Shown here piece after piece: positions 24,553 to 37,493 of a stretch of DNA of 64,000 nucleotides. Numbering within the stretch: position 1 is the first letter of the stretch; the number at the start of each line of letters is the position of its first letter. Source of the stretch: Protopterus annectens (taxonomy: Eukaryota; Chordata; Ceratodontiformes; Protopteridae); NCBI RefSeq assembly GCF_019279795.1, contig NC_056725.1, positions 1,749,060,916 through 1,749,124,915 on the forward strand, in the 5' to 3' direction. The notes under the pieces are model-generated. The model ran no database searches, was not told where the DNA came from, and saw nothing but the letters and a program-made list of their open reading frames with translations. The position numbers were made by a program, and so were the translations under genes.

Positions 24553-24740
24553 TCTTGGTCTTCATTTACCAGTCACAATTTAACACAATGAACAAGACCT
24601 AAAAAAATAAAATTTTGTAAGAAACCGTCAGCATGGAAGAAGGTGTGGAATATAAATTTCATGGTAATTGTATAGGTACACATTGAGGGATGTTCACTCA
24701 GGGTTGTTAAAAGAAAATCAGTAGATGTTCTTCGTGTTTC

Positions 24741-24915
24741 ACTGCTGCAGTGTTAACCATTGGGTTAACCATGCTGTGGTAGCCCTCAGTCAGTCCGAAT
24801 ACCAGAGTCGAGGTTTTGTTGTGCGGTGGCTGCTGTCACTTGCTGGGTGATGTCAGGTCATCCGAGCAATAAAGGAGAGCAGGCGACGCCATTACCTCAG
24901 TCTTTCTTGCCATGG
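24741..24915 (+). promoter_or_regulatory. Left inverted repeat of copy C
   Basis: The CRE-like position reads TGATGTCA (24848-24855) and the TATA position reads CAATAAAGG, weaker than in A and B. A matching inverted repeat is at about 29895-30050. Confidence 0.45.
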
Positions 24916-25036
24916 AGCCCATAGCAGAAGCAATTCACAACAGTGCTGGTCGGCCATTTCCAGATTTCGAACTTCAGCTGAAAATGTCTAAAGCTAAGTA
25001 CCCCATTGGGGATCCTTCCTTTTTCTTGCACTAACC

Positions 25037-26710
25037 GATGTCCGAAAAAGTCAGTAATTGTCTCACCTGTGGAAAGCAAATACCACACCAAGACTTCCTT
25101 TCTTAGTGTGTCACTTGCTTAGGCCCAGATCACGATGTACCCTGCTGTCAGTTCTGTGCCCTCTTTAACCCATGAACTATTCATCGTAGAACTTTGTTTG
25201 TAGCCAGTTATTTTCGTCTTCCATCTCCGATTATCGATATGGCATCCATCAGTAAGCAAACCACAGATCTTCTTAAAAAACGTAACGATAAGGACAGTTA
25301 CAGACCGCATAAGGCCAAGCCTTCTGATGACACCACCGCTAAATGGGTCGTCAGTTCTTTGGAATTCAGTGAGGCACTTTTGCAGCCCCTGATGCTCGAC
25401 TCTGTTACTTCGCAGGCTTTTACTGAGACCCTTTCCGAGTCCTGTATGCTGCAGATGTCTGCATTGTCTAACAAGCCTTCGACTGTCTCTGCCTTGTTTG
25501 GGTCTGGAGCCGCTAAGCAGGCACCGGTTTCCGAGGATACCGCTCACATTTCAGATTTCACTTCAAGGCCTTCGCCCTCTCTTCCAGTTAACACACCCAC
25601 AGCACCGCGGGATACCCTTCAGGCCAGACATAGAGCTAATCCTAGGAAAACAGCGAAAGTCTCCATTCCACTACAACTCCCCCTTCTCAAACTAGAATAC
25701 TTAAAATGGCGGAGGATCTCATCACTTTCATCCAGGGTAATCAGGCCACTCCATCCAAAAGGAGAAGGGAACCTTCTCCAGACATTCATTCGGATTTAGA
25801 CTCAGAGCAATCTGACTCCTCTGTTTTTGAAGAGGAAAATACTCTTACTGCCTATGAAGACTCAGATGCAGAAGAATCTATTCCTTCTGCATCTCCTTTG
25901 GAAGTCTTTTCTTTGGGGAACCCTCAACACTCTCATGAATACTTCCAGTGGGAATCAGTGGATTTCCTTCAATCCAAGAAAAGACTAAGAGAGTTTCTAG
26001 ACCTACCCCAGCATAGGCCTGTGGCCATCCCACCCATCTTGAAACTGTCATCTGCAAAGAATCCCACTCCCTCAGACAAAGAATCCAGGGCCCTGGACAG
26101 ATGGGGTAAAACAGTATATACCTCTGCAACTTTCACTATAAGGGCTCTCAACTGTCAGTTCCATATGTTAAAATATCAACAGCACACTTTGGAACTTTTG
26201 AAGCAGAAAATATCTGCTTTACCAGATTTTACCAACAATAAAGAGATAGAATCTCTGCACTCTTCAGCTCAGGTGGCTAAGCACTCCTTGCACTGTGAAT
26301 TTGATGCCCTAGAAGCTTCTGGCAGGGCAGCAGTGCCAGAATCTGTTATCAGAAGACATTCATGGTTGAAGGAAGGACCTCTCCCTGATCATGTCAAAGC
26401 TAAAATCATGGATGCACCTCTTGACAAAGACCACTTGTTCGGACAGAAAACTGAAGAGGTATTTAAAAAGATGGAAGACTGTTAAAGATTTTCTTCAAGT
26501 ACAACCTCCTAGGCTTAGCAGAAATTTTCCCTCTAAACACTGGTCCTTTCCTGCACAAAACAGGCAGGCACAAGGCAAAACTTGTAGGGAAAGAACCACC
26601 AGGACTCAAACTCAGGGCCAACAAAGAACTAAACAGTGGCCCCCCTCAAACACTAGAGCAGGGAATTCAAAAACAACCCTGTATAGAAAAAATCTCTCAA
26701 TGACCACCTT
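25037..26710 (+). pseudogene. Gag-like region of DIRS copy C
   Basis: Begins MSEKVSNCLTCGKQIPHQDF with the same Cys/His module as its relatives. The middle is divergent and serine/threonine-rich. The best-preserved stretch, from about 25706, includes MAEDLITFIQGNQ, DSDAEESIPSASPLEVFSLG, LNCQFHMLKYQQ, and the FDALEASGRAAVPES and HSWLKEGPLPDHVKAK blocks. Confidence 0.8.
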
Positions 26711-26789
26711 TCCCATCTCTGCCTGCCTCCACTACACCAAAATCTAGGAAGAAGGCTATCTCTATGCAGGGAAAATTGGAACTCTATAA

Positions 26790-28500
26790 CAAAAGATCAA
26801 TGGGTCTTAACAATCATTGCTCAGGGGTACAAATTCAATTTCCAAGAACTACCACCTCCAAGAGGGTATCCAGACATACCTCCAAACCAGTGGGCAGAAG
26901 CACTAAAACAAGTGCAAAACCTAATATCCCTAGGGGCAGTAGAACCTGTACCTCCAGAACAAGTTGCAGAAGGATTCTATTCCAGACTATTCCTTGTTCC
27001 CAGGAAAGAGGGGAATTGGCGTCCCATCCTGGACCTATTCTTTCTCAATACCTTCCTGGTAATCGCAAAATTCAAAATGCTTACCTTACAACAGCTCCTA
27101 CCAGTGCTGCCAAACAAGGCTTGGATGGTCACCTTAGACCTAAAGGACGCTTACCTGCACATCCCAATAAGGGAATCATGCATAAAATTCCTGCGCTTCA
27201 GAGCAGGATCATTACACTTTCAATTCTCTGCTTTGCCCTTTGGCTTATCTACTGCTCGTAGGGTATTCACCAAATATCTAGCTTCTGCCATTGCCTTCTT
27301 CAGGCAAAGCAATATATAGATTTACCCTTACCTGGATGACTGTCTCATCCAGGCAGACTGCAAGGAAATGCTCCTGCAGCACCTCTCATTTGTAAAAACC
27401 CTATTCACCTCTCTGGAGTTAACTATCAATGAAAGGAAATCAAAACAGTCTCCTACCAGGAAAATCATATTTCTGGGACCCCTACTGGACACAGAACAGC
27501 AAATGGCCTTTCTGTCCCCAGAAAAACAAAGTTTTCTACCAAAATACTTCACTACTCTGGTCTCTCATACCCAGCTTTCTGCCAGGAAATTCCTGAAAGC
27601 TGTAGGGTACATGGCCTCATGCATCCTCCTGGTACCTCTGGCCAGACTGCACATGAGGAAGATTCAGTGGTACCTAAGGAAGCTATGGTGTCAACACTCA
27701 CAACCTCTGGACGCCTCCCTGCCTGTGATCCCTTGCATAAGATCTGAGTTCCTCTGGTGGGCCCAGTCCTGTGTTCTAAACAAGGGACTTCCATTCACCC
27801 TTCGTCCATCAGAACAGACCATAGCTACAGATGCTTCGGACATAGCCTGTGGCGCCCACCTAGAAGGCAGATACACCCAAGATCTCTGGGACGCGCAAAA
27901 ACTACCCTTGCACATTAACCAAAAGGAAATGATAGCAATGCAAAACTCTTTGACATCCTTCAAACCCTACCTCAAACCAGGGTTCTCCTCATAAAAACAG
28001 ACAACACTACAGTCATGTAGTACATCAACAAACAGGGAAGGCCTCAATCTTACCCCCTATGCAGACTAGCCATGAACCTGTGGCTAACAGCCTCATCTAG
28101 GGGACTACATCTTATAACCCAATACCTACAGGGCATCACCAACACCCTAGCAGACCACCTAAGCAGAAACCTGCTGGACCCACATGAATGGCAAATAAAC
28201 AGAGACATTTTCCTGCAAATTACCCACACATGGGGGACCCCCCCCCAGGTAGACCTCTTTGCCTCTCATCTAAATCACCAAGTACAGGCATTCTGCACCA
28301 GGGAGTACCATCACCTGGCCTGGAAGGTCAATACCCTGACCTTCCCTTGGAATGCCTTCTTTGTGTATGCATTCCCACCTCTTCCTCTCATTCCAAAGGT
28401 ATTAATCAAGATAAGAGAGGAAAAGCAAGAGCAATATTCATTGCCTCTGATTGTCCCTGCTGCGCAGCCTATCTCAGCAGCCCCCCTGGCAGCCACCTCT
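26790..28500 (+). pseudogene. RT / RNase H / methyltransferase-like region of DIRS copy C
   Basis: RT blocks GFYSRLFLVPRKEGNWRPIL, MVTLDLKDAYLHIPI, FSALPFGLSTARRVFTKYL. RNase H blocks ATDASDIACGAHLEG, LHINQKEMIAMQNSL and NTLADHLSRNLLDPHEW. The methyltransferase-like part has VDLFASHLNHQVQAF and VYAFPPLPLIPKVLIKIREE. Same order as in the other copies. Confidence 0.87.
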
Positions 28501-28619
28501 GATTCCTCATCTGCTATCCTGTGGGGGGGAATGCTGCACCCAGACCTTCAGACACTCAAACTCGCTGCATGGCTTATTCTACCATAACCAATAATGAATC
28601 TATGCTAAGCAAGCAAGTC

Positions 28620-29619
28620 CTTGACATCATCACAGAAGCCAGAAGGCCCAGGACCAGAAAATTTTTGTGCTGGAAAATGGAAAAGATTCTGCTCCTGGAA
28701 CCAATCTAAGGGGGCAGACATACATCTGCCCTACATTGCTATTATTCTAGATTATCTTGCTGAGCTTCTTAATAAGGGTCTCTCTTTCTCCTCCATAAAG
28801 ATTTATGCATCTGCCATCTCAGCACACTTTGTCACAGAACAGCCATTGTTCTCCCACCCCCTTATCAAACAATTCCTTAGAGGAACATCTAATATCAGGC
28901 CTCCCAGAAGACAACCCAACCCAGCCTGGGACCTGAACTATGTTTTAGAAAAGCTTACTCTGTGCCCCTTAGAACCCGTAGCATCCTCAGAATTAAAGTA
29001 CCTCTCTTGGAAGACTGCCTTTCTCCTGGCTATTACTTCAGCCAGGAAAGTGTCAGAGCTTCAAGCTTCAATTGCCATTGAACCATTTATCATCTTCCAT
29101 GCAGATAGGGTCTTCCTGAGAACCAATCCCTCCTTCATGCCAAAGGTGGTTTTAGATGTTACCCTCAACCGGGCCATCCACTTGCCCACCTTCTTCTCTA
29201 ACCCTCTGAATAAGGGGGAAAGGATACTGCATTCTTTGGATGTGCACAGGCAACTCAGATTTTATCTGGATCGTACAAAGACATTCAGGAAAACTGACCA
29301 CCTCTTGGTCAGCTTTAAAACAGGGGCACATGGGAAACCTATATCCAAACAGACCATTTCCAAATGGCTAGCAGACTGCATCCATTTTTGCTACTGCTTG
29401 CATGGAATACCACCCCCTAAGACCATCAGAACGCATTCCACTAGGGCAACCTCTACATCCACAGCTTTCCTTAGAGGGGTACACACCAAGGACATCCTGG
29501 AAGCTGCCACATGGACCTCAGTCCACACCTTCACCAAACATTACTATCTGAATCTATTCTCAAAAGCTAGGGCTGGGTTTGCCTCTGGAATTCTGCGGGG
29601 CTTTCTCACCCAATCTTAA
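28620..29619 (+). pseudogene. Tyrosine recombinase region of DIRS copy C
   Basis: The best-preserved recombinase region in the window, open over about 330 codons. It shows SWNQSKGADIHLPYIAIILD, SFSSIKIYASAISAHF, SARKVSELQAS (catalytic Arg), SKQTISKWLADCIHFCY, HSTRATSTSTAFLRG (His-x-x-Arg) and FTKHYYLNLF (catalytic Tyr). It ends just before the internal complementary region. Confidence 0.9.
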
Positions 29620-29651
29620 GTTTCTATCAACCTTCCACCCTTCCCCTCAGC

Positions 29652-29765
29652 TTTGGGAATCTTCCCAGTGGTTACTACTGCAGTAGTGAAACACAAAGAA
29701 CATAGTACAGTTGTGTACACTCACCATAAATGTAGATGTTTGTGTATTCACTGCTGCATTCATGC
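29652..29765. repeat. Internal complementary region of DIRS copy C
   Basis: Contains GCAGTAGTGAAACACAAAGA (left-end complement) followed by ACAGTTGTGTACACTCACCA (right-end complement), lineage-matched to copy C's own termini. Confidence 0.85.
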
Positions 29766-30099
29766 TTTCCCTCCCTCATTCCCCCTGATATCTGCTGTCC
29801 TAACAGAGACGCATATTTCTATGGGGGTCTCTGACTCCAGGACTACTTATAATTATTAAAATTGGACTTCTTTGGTTGGTTAAGGCAAGAAAAACTGAGG
29901 TAATGGTATTGTCTGGTCTCCTTTATAGCTTGGACGACCTGATGTCACCCAGCAAGCAACAGCAGCTGACGCACAAAACCTTGACTCTGGTATTCAGACC
30001 GACTGAGGGCTACCACAGCATGGATAACCCAATGGTTAATACTGCAACAGTGAATACACTCGAACATCTACATTTATGGTAAGTGTACACAACTGTACT

Positions 30100-33064
30100 T
30101 TTTCAGGGTAGAACCATCTTCCATTACTAGATGAGTCTTGATTTTCAAATATACAGTGTATTCATTTACAGTTATTTTTTTTAATATTTGTTATTCCACG
30201 CTGTTACGCTTGTAATATTATGTGAGGATTACTTGTTTCAAATGTGAAATAAGGTGACAAAAATGAAAGCTAAAACTGATAAGTTTAAGCTACCTTTCAA
30301 ACCTCTCACTTGTCCCCATTTTGGAGGATTATGTGCATTTTTAGACCTGTTTTGAGCATTGATTTTTATGTACATGATTTTCGATATATGTTTCTGTTTT
30401 CAGGCTTGATTTACCCCTTCACACAATTTTCTGAATCCCTCATAACATGATTTTTTGAAGCTATCTAGTACACAGCAAACCACACTACATGCGTCATCTG
30501 TCCAGATTTTTGCCTCAGATTTTTGGTATTATCCTCATAAAATTTGTGGTTTTCTGGCAAATCACTGAAGATTGAAGTCACTAATGACATTCGAGTTTCA
30601 GACTTCACATCTTTCAGAAAATGTATGCTAACACAAATCCTGTTTTTCTAGCAACCTTCTAAGCTCATACGAGTGGTATTTAAAATGTGTCTATTTTTGG
30701 ACCTTTGTCCCCCATTATTTTAGGCTTTGTCCAGATTTCTTGTGCTAAGAGGTTGAGAGGTATACTACATGACCAACATACTACTGGCTTCAGTAACTTA
30801 AAGAAAGAAGACAACATCTTAGATATCCATTTTTCAGTAGCAGAAATAATGTGTTTTAGAAGTTTGCAATACAGTTCATTAAAGTCTACAGATCTTACAC
30901 TGTGTCTGTGGTAACGTGCTTACATTTTTCCATTAATTTTGTCACTCTTGTTTTAAATGTGTTTATACGTAGTATCCTACATTTCTACTGGAAACGCGGT
31001 AAGTTATGCGCTATTAGGTATTCAAATTTTATGCTAATGAGGTGCCCAGATATTTTTTTGACAGTGTGTACCTACTTTTCAGGGGCTTTTGTACTATTTT
31101 CAATGTTGCAAGATTGAGGGGTATGCTGCTTGTCGTACAACTTACAAGAGACAATAAAACTCCCCATGTCAGAAAAGGCTACCTAGAAATGTAAGGTTAT
31201 AGCAAGCATGAGGATTTTTGGAGTCTCATAGTGTCCTGATCTGTTGTTCCTGGAGCATCTTTCTCCAGCTTTACAATGAATGCAAAATCTTACTCTGTTT
31301 GAAATGGAGAGGGAAGAAAAGATGTTAAGCATCCCAGCCATGTGAAAAAATAGTGACCATTTATAGCTTTTAACCATTTAAATAAAACAGCTGTTGGTTA
31401 CGTAATGCACAGAAAAGATGTTACTCTCCCTCATCTAGATAATGGTGATCAAAGCCAAATGTTGACTCGTACAAAGCAGATTGCTCAGTCAAAAGTCTGA
31501 CTTAAACAGGAGCACATTGTTCCGTGTTCCTAGCACACTTTAAAGTATAATGTAGCAGCAGTTTTCTTACATTCTTGAGCCCAGAAGGAAGCAAATAAGT
31601 ATTTGCAGTCAGGAGGGTTAGTTTATGAAGAATGTTGTAGTAGCAGAGGCTACAACCCACAAGGCAGAACAAATCTTGATTACGTGCTTATGAAGTGGCC
31701 AATAAAGTTCTTCAATGTGCGTGGGCTGAGGAAGAAAGGAGCAATGTTTGCTTCCCTTTAAGGGAGAGTGAAAGCCCTGCAGGCTTCCCTTGCTCTACCA
31801 GCACAGTGAGGACCTGGTGAAACTGCTCCAGAAGAAGCTAGAGCTGAAGAGTATAAATGTCTGCCCTGTAGTGTTAAGTACAGACAGAGTCCTCTGTGTT
31901 TACTTCCAGAACGTCTACCCTTTTACTTCCTTTCACATCACCTATGAGCATCCATGCCCCCCCCAGTAAGCCAAGATAACACAGCTTTACAATTTCTTCA
32001 GCTGCAAAGATGCAAATCTACTCTGCTGTCTGCTGTAAGCACTATTTTTGCAAAGCAGTGTCTTTTTGTTTTAAATACATTTTGAAGGCAGAAGAAACCT
32101 GTACAGCTCTTACCTTTTTGATAACTCTCAGTTTTCATCTTCACAATGTGCACATCCACAGTGAATACCTCCTGCTGGTGTGGGAGCTGTTGCAGTCTAT
32201 GCTCCCTTCCTGCCCGAATTCCCCAACCAGCCCCCCATTTCATTACTTTTACAGGACCTGGCATCCAGCCAAAACTCCACCTACATCCATCCTTCTTAAA
32301 AGCACAACTTTAGAAATTCCCCAAGTCAACATTTTTCTCACATCTCGAATACTCTAATCTACGTTACGTGAAGCTAAGTTTGTATCTTTTCTTCTTCTGT
32401 TCTCCCGCTTAAGTCCAATACACTCTCGTACTTTTTTCTTTATACATGAACCCAGTTACTACTGTTAATCTACTCTCTAGTTTTAACAATTATTTTTTCC
32501 TCTTACCTTCACATCACTCTTCTAACAATTTCCTAGTTTAACACATATATTTTGCTGTGCACATTCACTCCTCCTCTCTCATTTCCTTCAGTTTCATTCT
32601 TAACTACTTCACATCTACAGTGCCACTATTCTGCACAAATGTGTCATTTTCCCCCACAGCTGCTGCCTCCCTTACACCTTACCAAGACCACTTACCTGAA
32701 TATACAACTCTTCCATACCAATCCCAGTCATCTCCAAAACACTACACATCTCCAACTGTTAATAGCCTCTAGTCTGTGTTCTGCTACTACCCTCGACAAC
32801 ATAATCATCAAGCGCTCCCCTAGACCAAGACTGACATTCAAACACCCTTATACATACTCCCCTCTGTGTTTCACTTGAAAACATGTGACATCCATCCTAA
32901 CCCAGGTCCTGTAGAAATTAACAAAAAGTAAGTCTGCCATGTCACAAAATATACATCTCTCAAAACCATGCAGACTCTACCTATATACACAGCTATTCTT
33001 ATAAATATAAGACACAGTCTTACTGATGTACATGCTTGGGTAGCCTGCCACTCCTCAGATATAT
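30100..33064. other. Intronic sequence with no assigned element
   Basis: AT-rich, partly pyrimidine-rich (about 32400-32900). A short diverged direct repeat (TTGAG(A/G)GGTAT at about 30757 and 31115) may belong to an unassigned dispersed repeat. The open frame at 32552-32878 is a composition effect (S/T/L/P-rich) without domain signature. Confidence 0.35.
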
Positions 33065-34657
33065 GTCTTCTTTCCTTTCTTTGTCCTCCTGGACCATGGA
33101 TATCAGAAGGAGCTAAAGTTTTTGCTTTGCTAGAGATGGATAATGATTTTCCCTGTCCAGTAACCCCACTGTGATTTTTCCATTGGGAAAACAGTGAGGC
33201 TCTTAACTCCTTGGACTTGCCTGTATTTCCTGTTCATACTACTCCGATAAGAATTGTTCGTATCTTGGGAAGGCATATAATGATTTTATCCTTGGAGTCT
33301 ATACGGAAGTATGCCATTTTTGTGTTTTGGAAGCTTCAGCTCTCAAGAAAGGAACATTTCCTCTAAGCTCCTGGTAGACAAGTCATGCTCCAGGCATCTC
33401 AGCGTAAACTTCTTTGTCACTTCTTTATTCCTGGACTTCCACTGGACAAAGAGATGAAGGCTTTAGGTAGGGTTAACATGTGGACTTCTCTGCTACTTAA
33501 AATTTTAAAGCTGTAAATTATTTGCCTCACATTTCCCAACCCAGCCCTCTCTGGTGATTCAGGCACTACAAAAGCTGTCAGAGCTTCCTGATTCTGGAGT
33601 GCATAATCTTTGTAAAAGAGACCGAAGGCACCTTCTTCAGTGAGTTTCCCTGTTGCCTTCTGTGCTTTTGATAATGCTGATGCCATGACTAGGGCAGCAA
33701 CCTCATGTGTCCATATTAAAGTATTACAATTGAGGCTGTCCTTGATCCTGAAGAGGCCACATTGGGCTGTTCTCTATGCCTCATTCTGGAGAAGTTCCTC
33801 TCTGGTATTACCCCAGTGATCTTTGAAAAGTCTAAAGTAGGAGAACGACTGCTGACTGCTTGAGAGCATGTCCAATGGGCCCACAGCTTTTTGTCCAGGC
33901 AAATTCAACCCAACAAGATGGAAGAATTTTCCAGCCGACTCCTACTTCAGAAGCCTCCTTTTCCAGACAAGCTATCTTCTGTCTGACTACCTTCATCCTT
34001 GCCTCCTAAGTTAGGTTCCTTTATCTCTTCACAATTGGTCAAGGATCACTCAGGATTCTTGGATTCTCTCCATCATTTGTCAGGGGTATTTCATGGTGTG
34101 GAAATCCCTTCCTCCTCCTCTTTTGAGCATTCCTCAACCTCTTCAAGAAAAGCTTCCCTTTTTTTTCAGATGTACTTCAGAGCCTTTTGTCTCAAGGTAC
34201 CATCCACACAGTTTCTGCTCTTCAGCAGGAGAAGGGGTTTTATTCCAGAATGTTTTTGGTTCTCAGAAAATAAGCCACCTGGAGACCCATTCTGGATCTT
34301 TCTCAGCTCAACACCTTTCTGAAGGTTCCTTCCTGTCGATTACTGTCCCTTCAGACTGTGTTTTCTGCGTAAGGCTTTCCTAGTATCTCTGGATCTCAAG
34401 TATGCTTATCTTCACATGCCTCTTCATCCCCATTTCAGGAACTATTTGCATTTCTGTTTCTTCCTTTGGCCTCTCTATTGCCCCAAGGATCTTCACCAGA
34501 TTCCTCACTCTTGTGATTGCTTTTTGCAGGATGTGAGGTGGATATACATTTTTCCTTACCTGGATGACCCTGCTCAGGGGATCCCTTGAGTAAGGAATAC
34601 TGCAACAATGAAGGAAAATACATCTACTGTTATGGTAAGATTTTACACAACTGTACT
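33065..34657 (+). mobile_element. DIRS-like fossil G, old and reduced
   Basis: The left part (33065-33930) is shared with fossil H. Weak gag similarity appears at about 33655-33760 (AFDNADAM-TRAA, compare the SLEASCRAA block of the main family). The right part holds RT-like sequence (WRPILDLSQLNTFLKVP near 34280, FPYLDD near 34550). It ends in a right terminus of main-family type (TTATGGTAAG, then ACACAACTGTACT) at 34657. The left terminus is not recognised. Heavily broken; clearly older than A-E. Confidence 0.68.
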
Positions 34658-35984
34658 TTATAACCATGGAAAAGATTCTTTTGAGTTGGGATAATAGTAT
34701 CTGAATTACCTAGACATAGTAAGGCCGTACTAAGTTCATTGCTATTGGCTATTGAAAAACAGTTACCAGGAAGTGGAAGTTAAAAGCCCATTGTAAAGGA
34801 AGTTCTGGTAATTGTAAAGCAGCTAAAATGACTGGATGTGGGATCTTTAAAAAAAGAGAAGGGGAAAGTTTCATAGAAATAAATGGAATGAAAAATAATA
34901 TTCAGGTAAAGGACTATCGTTTAAGGGAAGGCAGGAACTGAGCAATTTTTTGTTACGTTGGAGTGAATGAAAATTGTCGAAACGTAATGTATACTGCAGA
35001 ACAATAATAATAGAAACTTAATAAGATTTGTTCTTTTTTCTATTAATGTATGTAAGCCCATGTTACAACTTCAAATGTGATGGTTTAACAAAAAAAATGT
35101 TGATCTGTAGCTCATTGTGGGTGAACTTGGCTCAAACATGAAAGATGCAGTGTGTTATGTTTCATTTCACAAGTGAGGAAGCAATTGAGGTTTTTAACAC
35201 TTCTGCATTAGAGAGGAAGAGACAGTCAAGATTGCAGTTTTCTAAAGTATCAAGACAAACCAAGAACCAAGGAAGAATGTATCACAAAAGGGCTTTCTGT
35301 TTTACAAGTCTTTGTAAAGTCTTTGTAATCACAGCAAAATTACGTTTGCATTTGGCAGATGTAGATCTCTAGTATTGAGGGAATGTTGCATACAGTTTAT
35401 ATGCTTAGTGTAGTGTGTCTTTGACAGCAGCAGTATAAATGGGTGCAAGTCCTGACGTTTTGGGGGGTGATGGGAATCTTTAGTGAGCTGTTAGAAATGC
35501 AGATAGTTTGTGAGTGCCTCTCTCCTACTTGGCTGCTTCCTTAAAATAGTGTACAGATGTAAGAGTGACCTCTCTTGGAAGTATTACTGAGGTTTTCAGA
35601 TGATATGGCCAGATCAGATAGACAGCTAATGAATGTGCTAGTGCAGGTGGTACAAAATTCAGGCATTGGAGGTGTGTGCCTGCTGTTCTCAGGGTTGAAA
35701 ACTCAGCAGATTTGAGCAGACTCCTGTGCCTTTTGTGTATTTGTATGCACTCTGCTTTACCAGTATGCATGTTTTGACATATGGTGCTCAATGGCTGAAT
35801 TAGGCAGCAGACTGCTTTGAAATCTAGCTTAATGACGACACAGGGTCTAGTGTAGACATTTCATGCTAATGCTGCTTTTAGGTGGTGTTTTGCTTGCTAG
35901 TGTCCATCACCTTGCATTTGCTTGCAAGCACATTCCTGTGGTGCAAGAGATATACAGTTTGTCAGGGTACTAATGTGAGAAGGA
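34658..35984. other. Intronic sequence with no recognised element
   Basis: About 1.3 kb separating fossils G and H. No domain signature, tandem array or terminal repeat was seen. Confidence 0.35.
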
Positions 35985-37440
35985 TGTCGTCTTTCCTTTC
36001 TTTGTCCTCCTGGACCATGGGTATCAGAAGGAGCTAATGTTTTTGCTTTGCTAGAGATGGGTAATGAGTTTTCCTTGCCTAGTAAGCCAACTGTGATTTT
36101 TCCATTGGGAAAACAGGGAGGCTCTTAACTCCTTGGACTTGCCTGTATTTTCTGTTCATACTACCCAGAGAAGAATTGTTTGTATTCTGGGAAGGCATAT
36201 GAAAATTTTATCCTTGGGGTCTATACAGAAGGATGCCATTTTTGTGTTTTGGAAGCTCTTGGAAAGAAAACCTTCAGCTCTCAAGAAAGGAAATTTTCCT
36301 CTCTAAGCTTCTGGTAGACAAGTCATGCTCCAGGCATCTCAGGGAAAACTTCTTTGTCACTTATTTATTCCGGTATAGGGCCCAGAGACTCCAGTGCCTT
36401 GCTGGGCTTCCACTGGGCAAAGAGATGAAGGCTTTGGATAGAGTTAACATGCGGGCTTCTCTACTACTTAGTTTTAAAGCTGTAAATTATTTGCCTCACA
36501 TTTCCCAACCCGGCCCTCTCTGGTGATTCAGGCACTACAAAAGCTGTCAGAGCTTCCTGATTCTGGAGACCTGTAATATTTGTAAAATAGTCTGAAGGCA
36601 GCTTCTTCAGTGAGTTTCCCTATTGCCTTCTGTGCTTTTGACAATGTTGATGCCATGGCTAGGGCAGCAACCTCATGTATCCATATTAAATTATTACAGT
36701 TGAGGCTGTCCTTGATCCTGAAGAAGCCACATTGGGCCATTCTCGATGCCTCATTCTGGAGAAGTTTCTCTCTGGTATTACCCCAGTGATCTTTGAAAAG
36801 TCTAAAGTAGGGGAAGAACCACTGCTGACTGCTTGAGAGTATGTCCAGTGGCCCACAGCTTCCTCTTCATTTTTGTCCAGGCAAGCTCAATCCAACAAGA
36901 TGGAAGAATTTTCTCAACAGCAGGAAAGACCACCTAATCGTAAGGCAGCATTGCCAACACAAGGTCCCTCAATCATGTATCCTTGATAGAAGGCTTCACA
37001 GGGTCTGCTACAGCATTCCTAATTATATATAAGTATCTTGTGTCAGAAGTCAGTTCAAGTTTGATCCATCTTGGAGAGCTGTCTCAAAGGACACACAGGT
37101 TCTGGATGTATTTGCAGGAAGTCGCATCTAAAAATACTTGGGATTTCCTGTAGCAGTAACTCTGCTAACAGCCAGTCATTCTTATTGGAGTTCCTGGAAC
37201 AGTCTTACTGTGTAGTGTTTAGATGGGCCCTTAAGCCTGCTGCTCCTTTGGAAAGATGGCTGGGTTTTATTCCCAACTTTTCCTCTTTCCAAATAAGATG
37301 AAGTGGAGTTACTTTGGATCCTAAACTTCTTTGAGTTAAGCTTCCTGTTTGGCGCATGAGGTCATCATTCCTCTGCTATCATAGGGAGTCTAGATGGCTT
37401 TACTCAACATGATGGATGCCTTTGGGTGAATCATTGCCTG
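35985..37440 (+). mobile_element. DIRS-like fossil H, old and reduced
   Basis: 35985-36910 repeats 33065-33930 of fossil G at high similarity (shared start TTTCCTTTCTTTGTCCTCCT, then GGACCATGG). Downstream, weak RT similarity appears at about 37255-37440 (GFYSQLFLFPNK, MALLNMMDAFG). Neither terminus is recognised. It is either an independent copy of the same old family or a local duplication of G. Heavily broken. Confidence 0.58.
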
Positions 37441-37493
37441 ATAAAACCACAAGAACTCTTGTTTCCTGAGGTCAGCACTACTTCATGTACAAA

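Larger units (their letters stand above)
24725..30099 (+). mobile_element. DIRS retrotransposon copy C (lineage 3), broken
   Basis: A 5.37-kb copy with termini ATGTTCTTCGTG and CACAACTGTACT. Its inverted repeats (GTTAACCATTGGGTTAACC, then CATGCTGTGGTAG) differ from both other lineages, and its proteins differ from A, B, D and E at many positions, so it is a separate subfamily. Parts are complete in order. Broken, with about six or seven interruptions. Confidence 0.92.

Noticed and set aside
32552-32878. Open frame in pyrimidine-rich DNA
   Set aside because: Low-complexity S/T/L/P composition, no domain signature, no splice sites with matching phase, no relative in the window.
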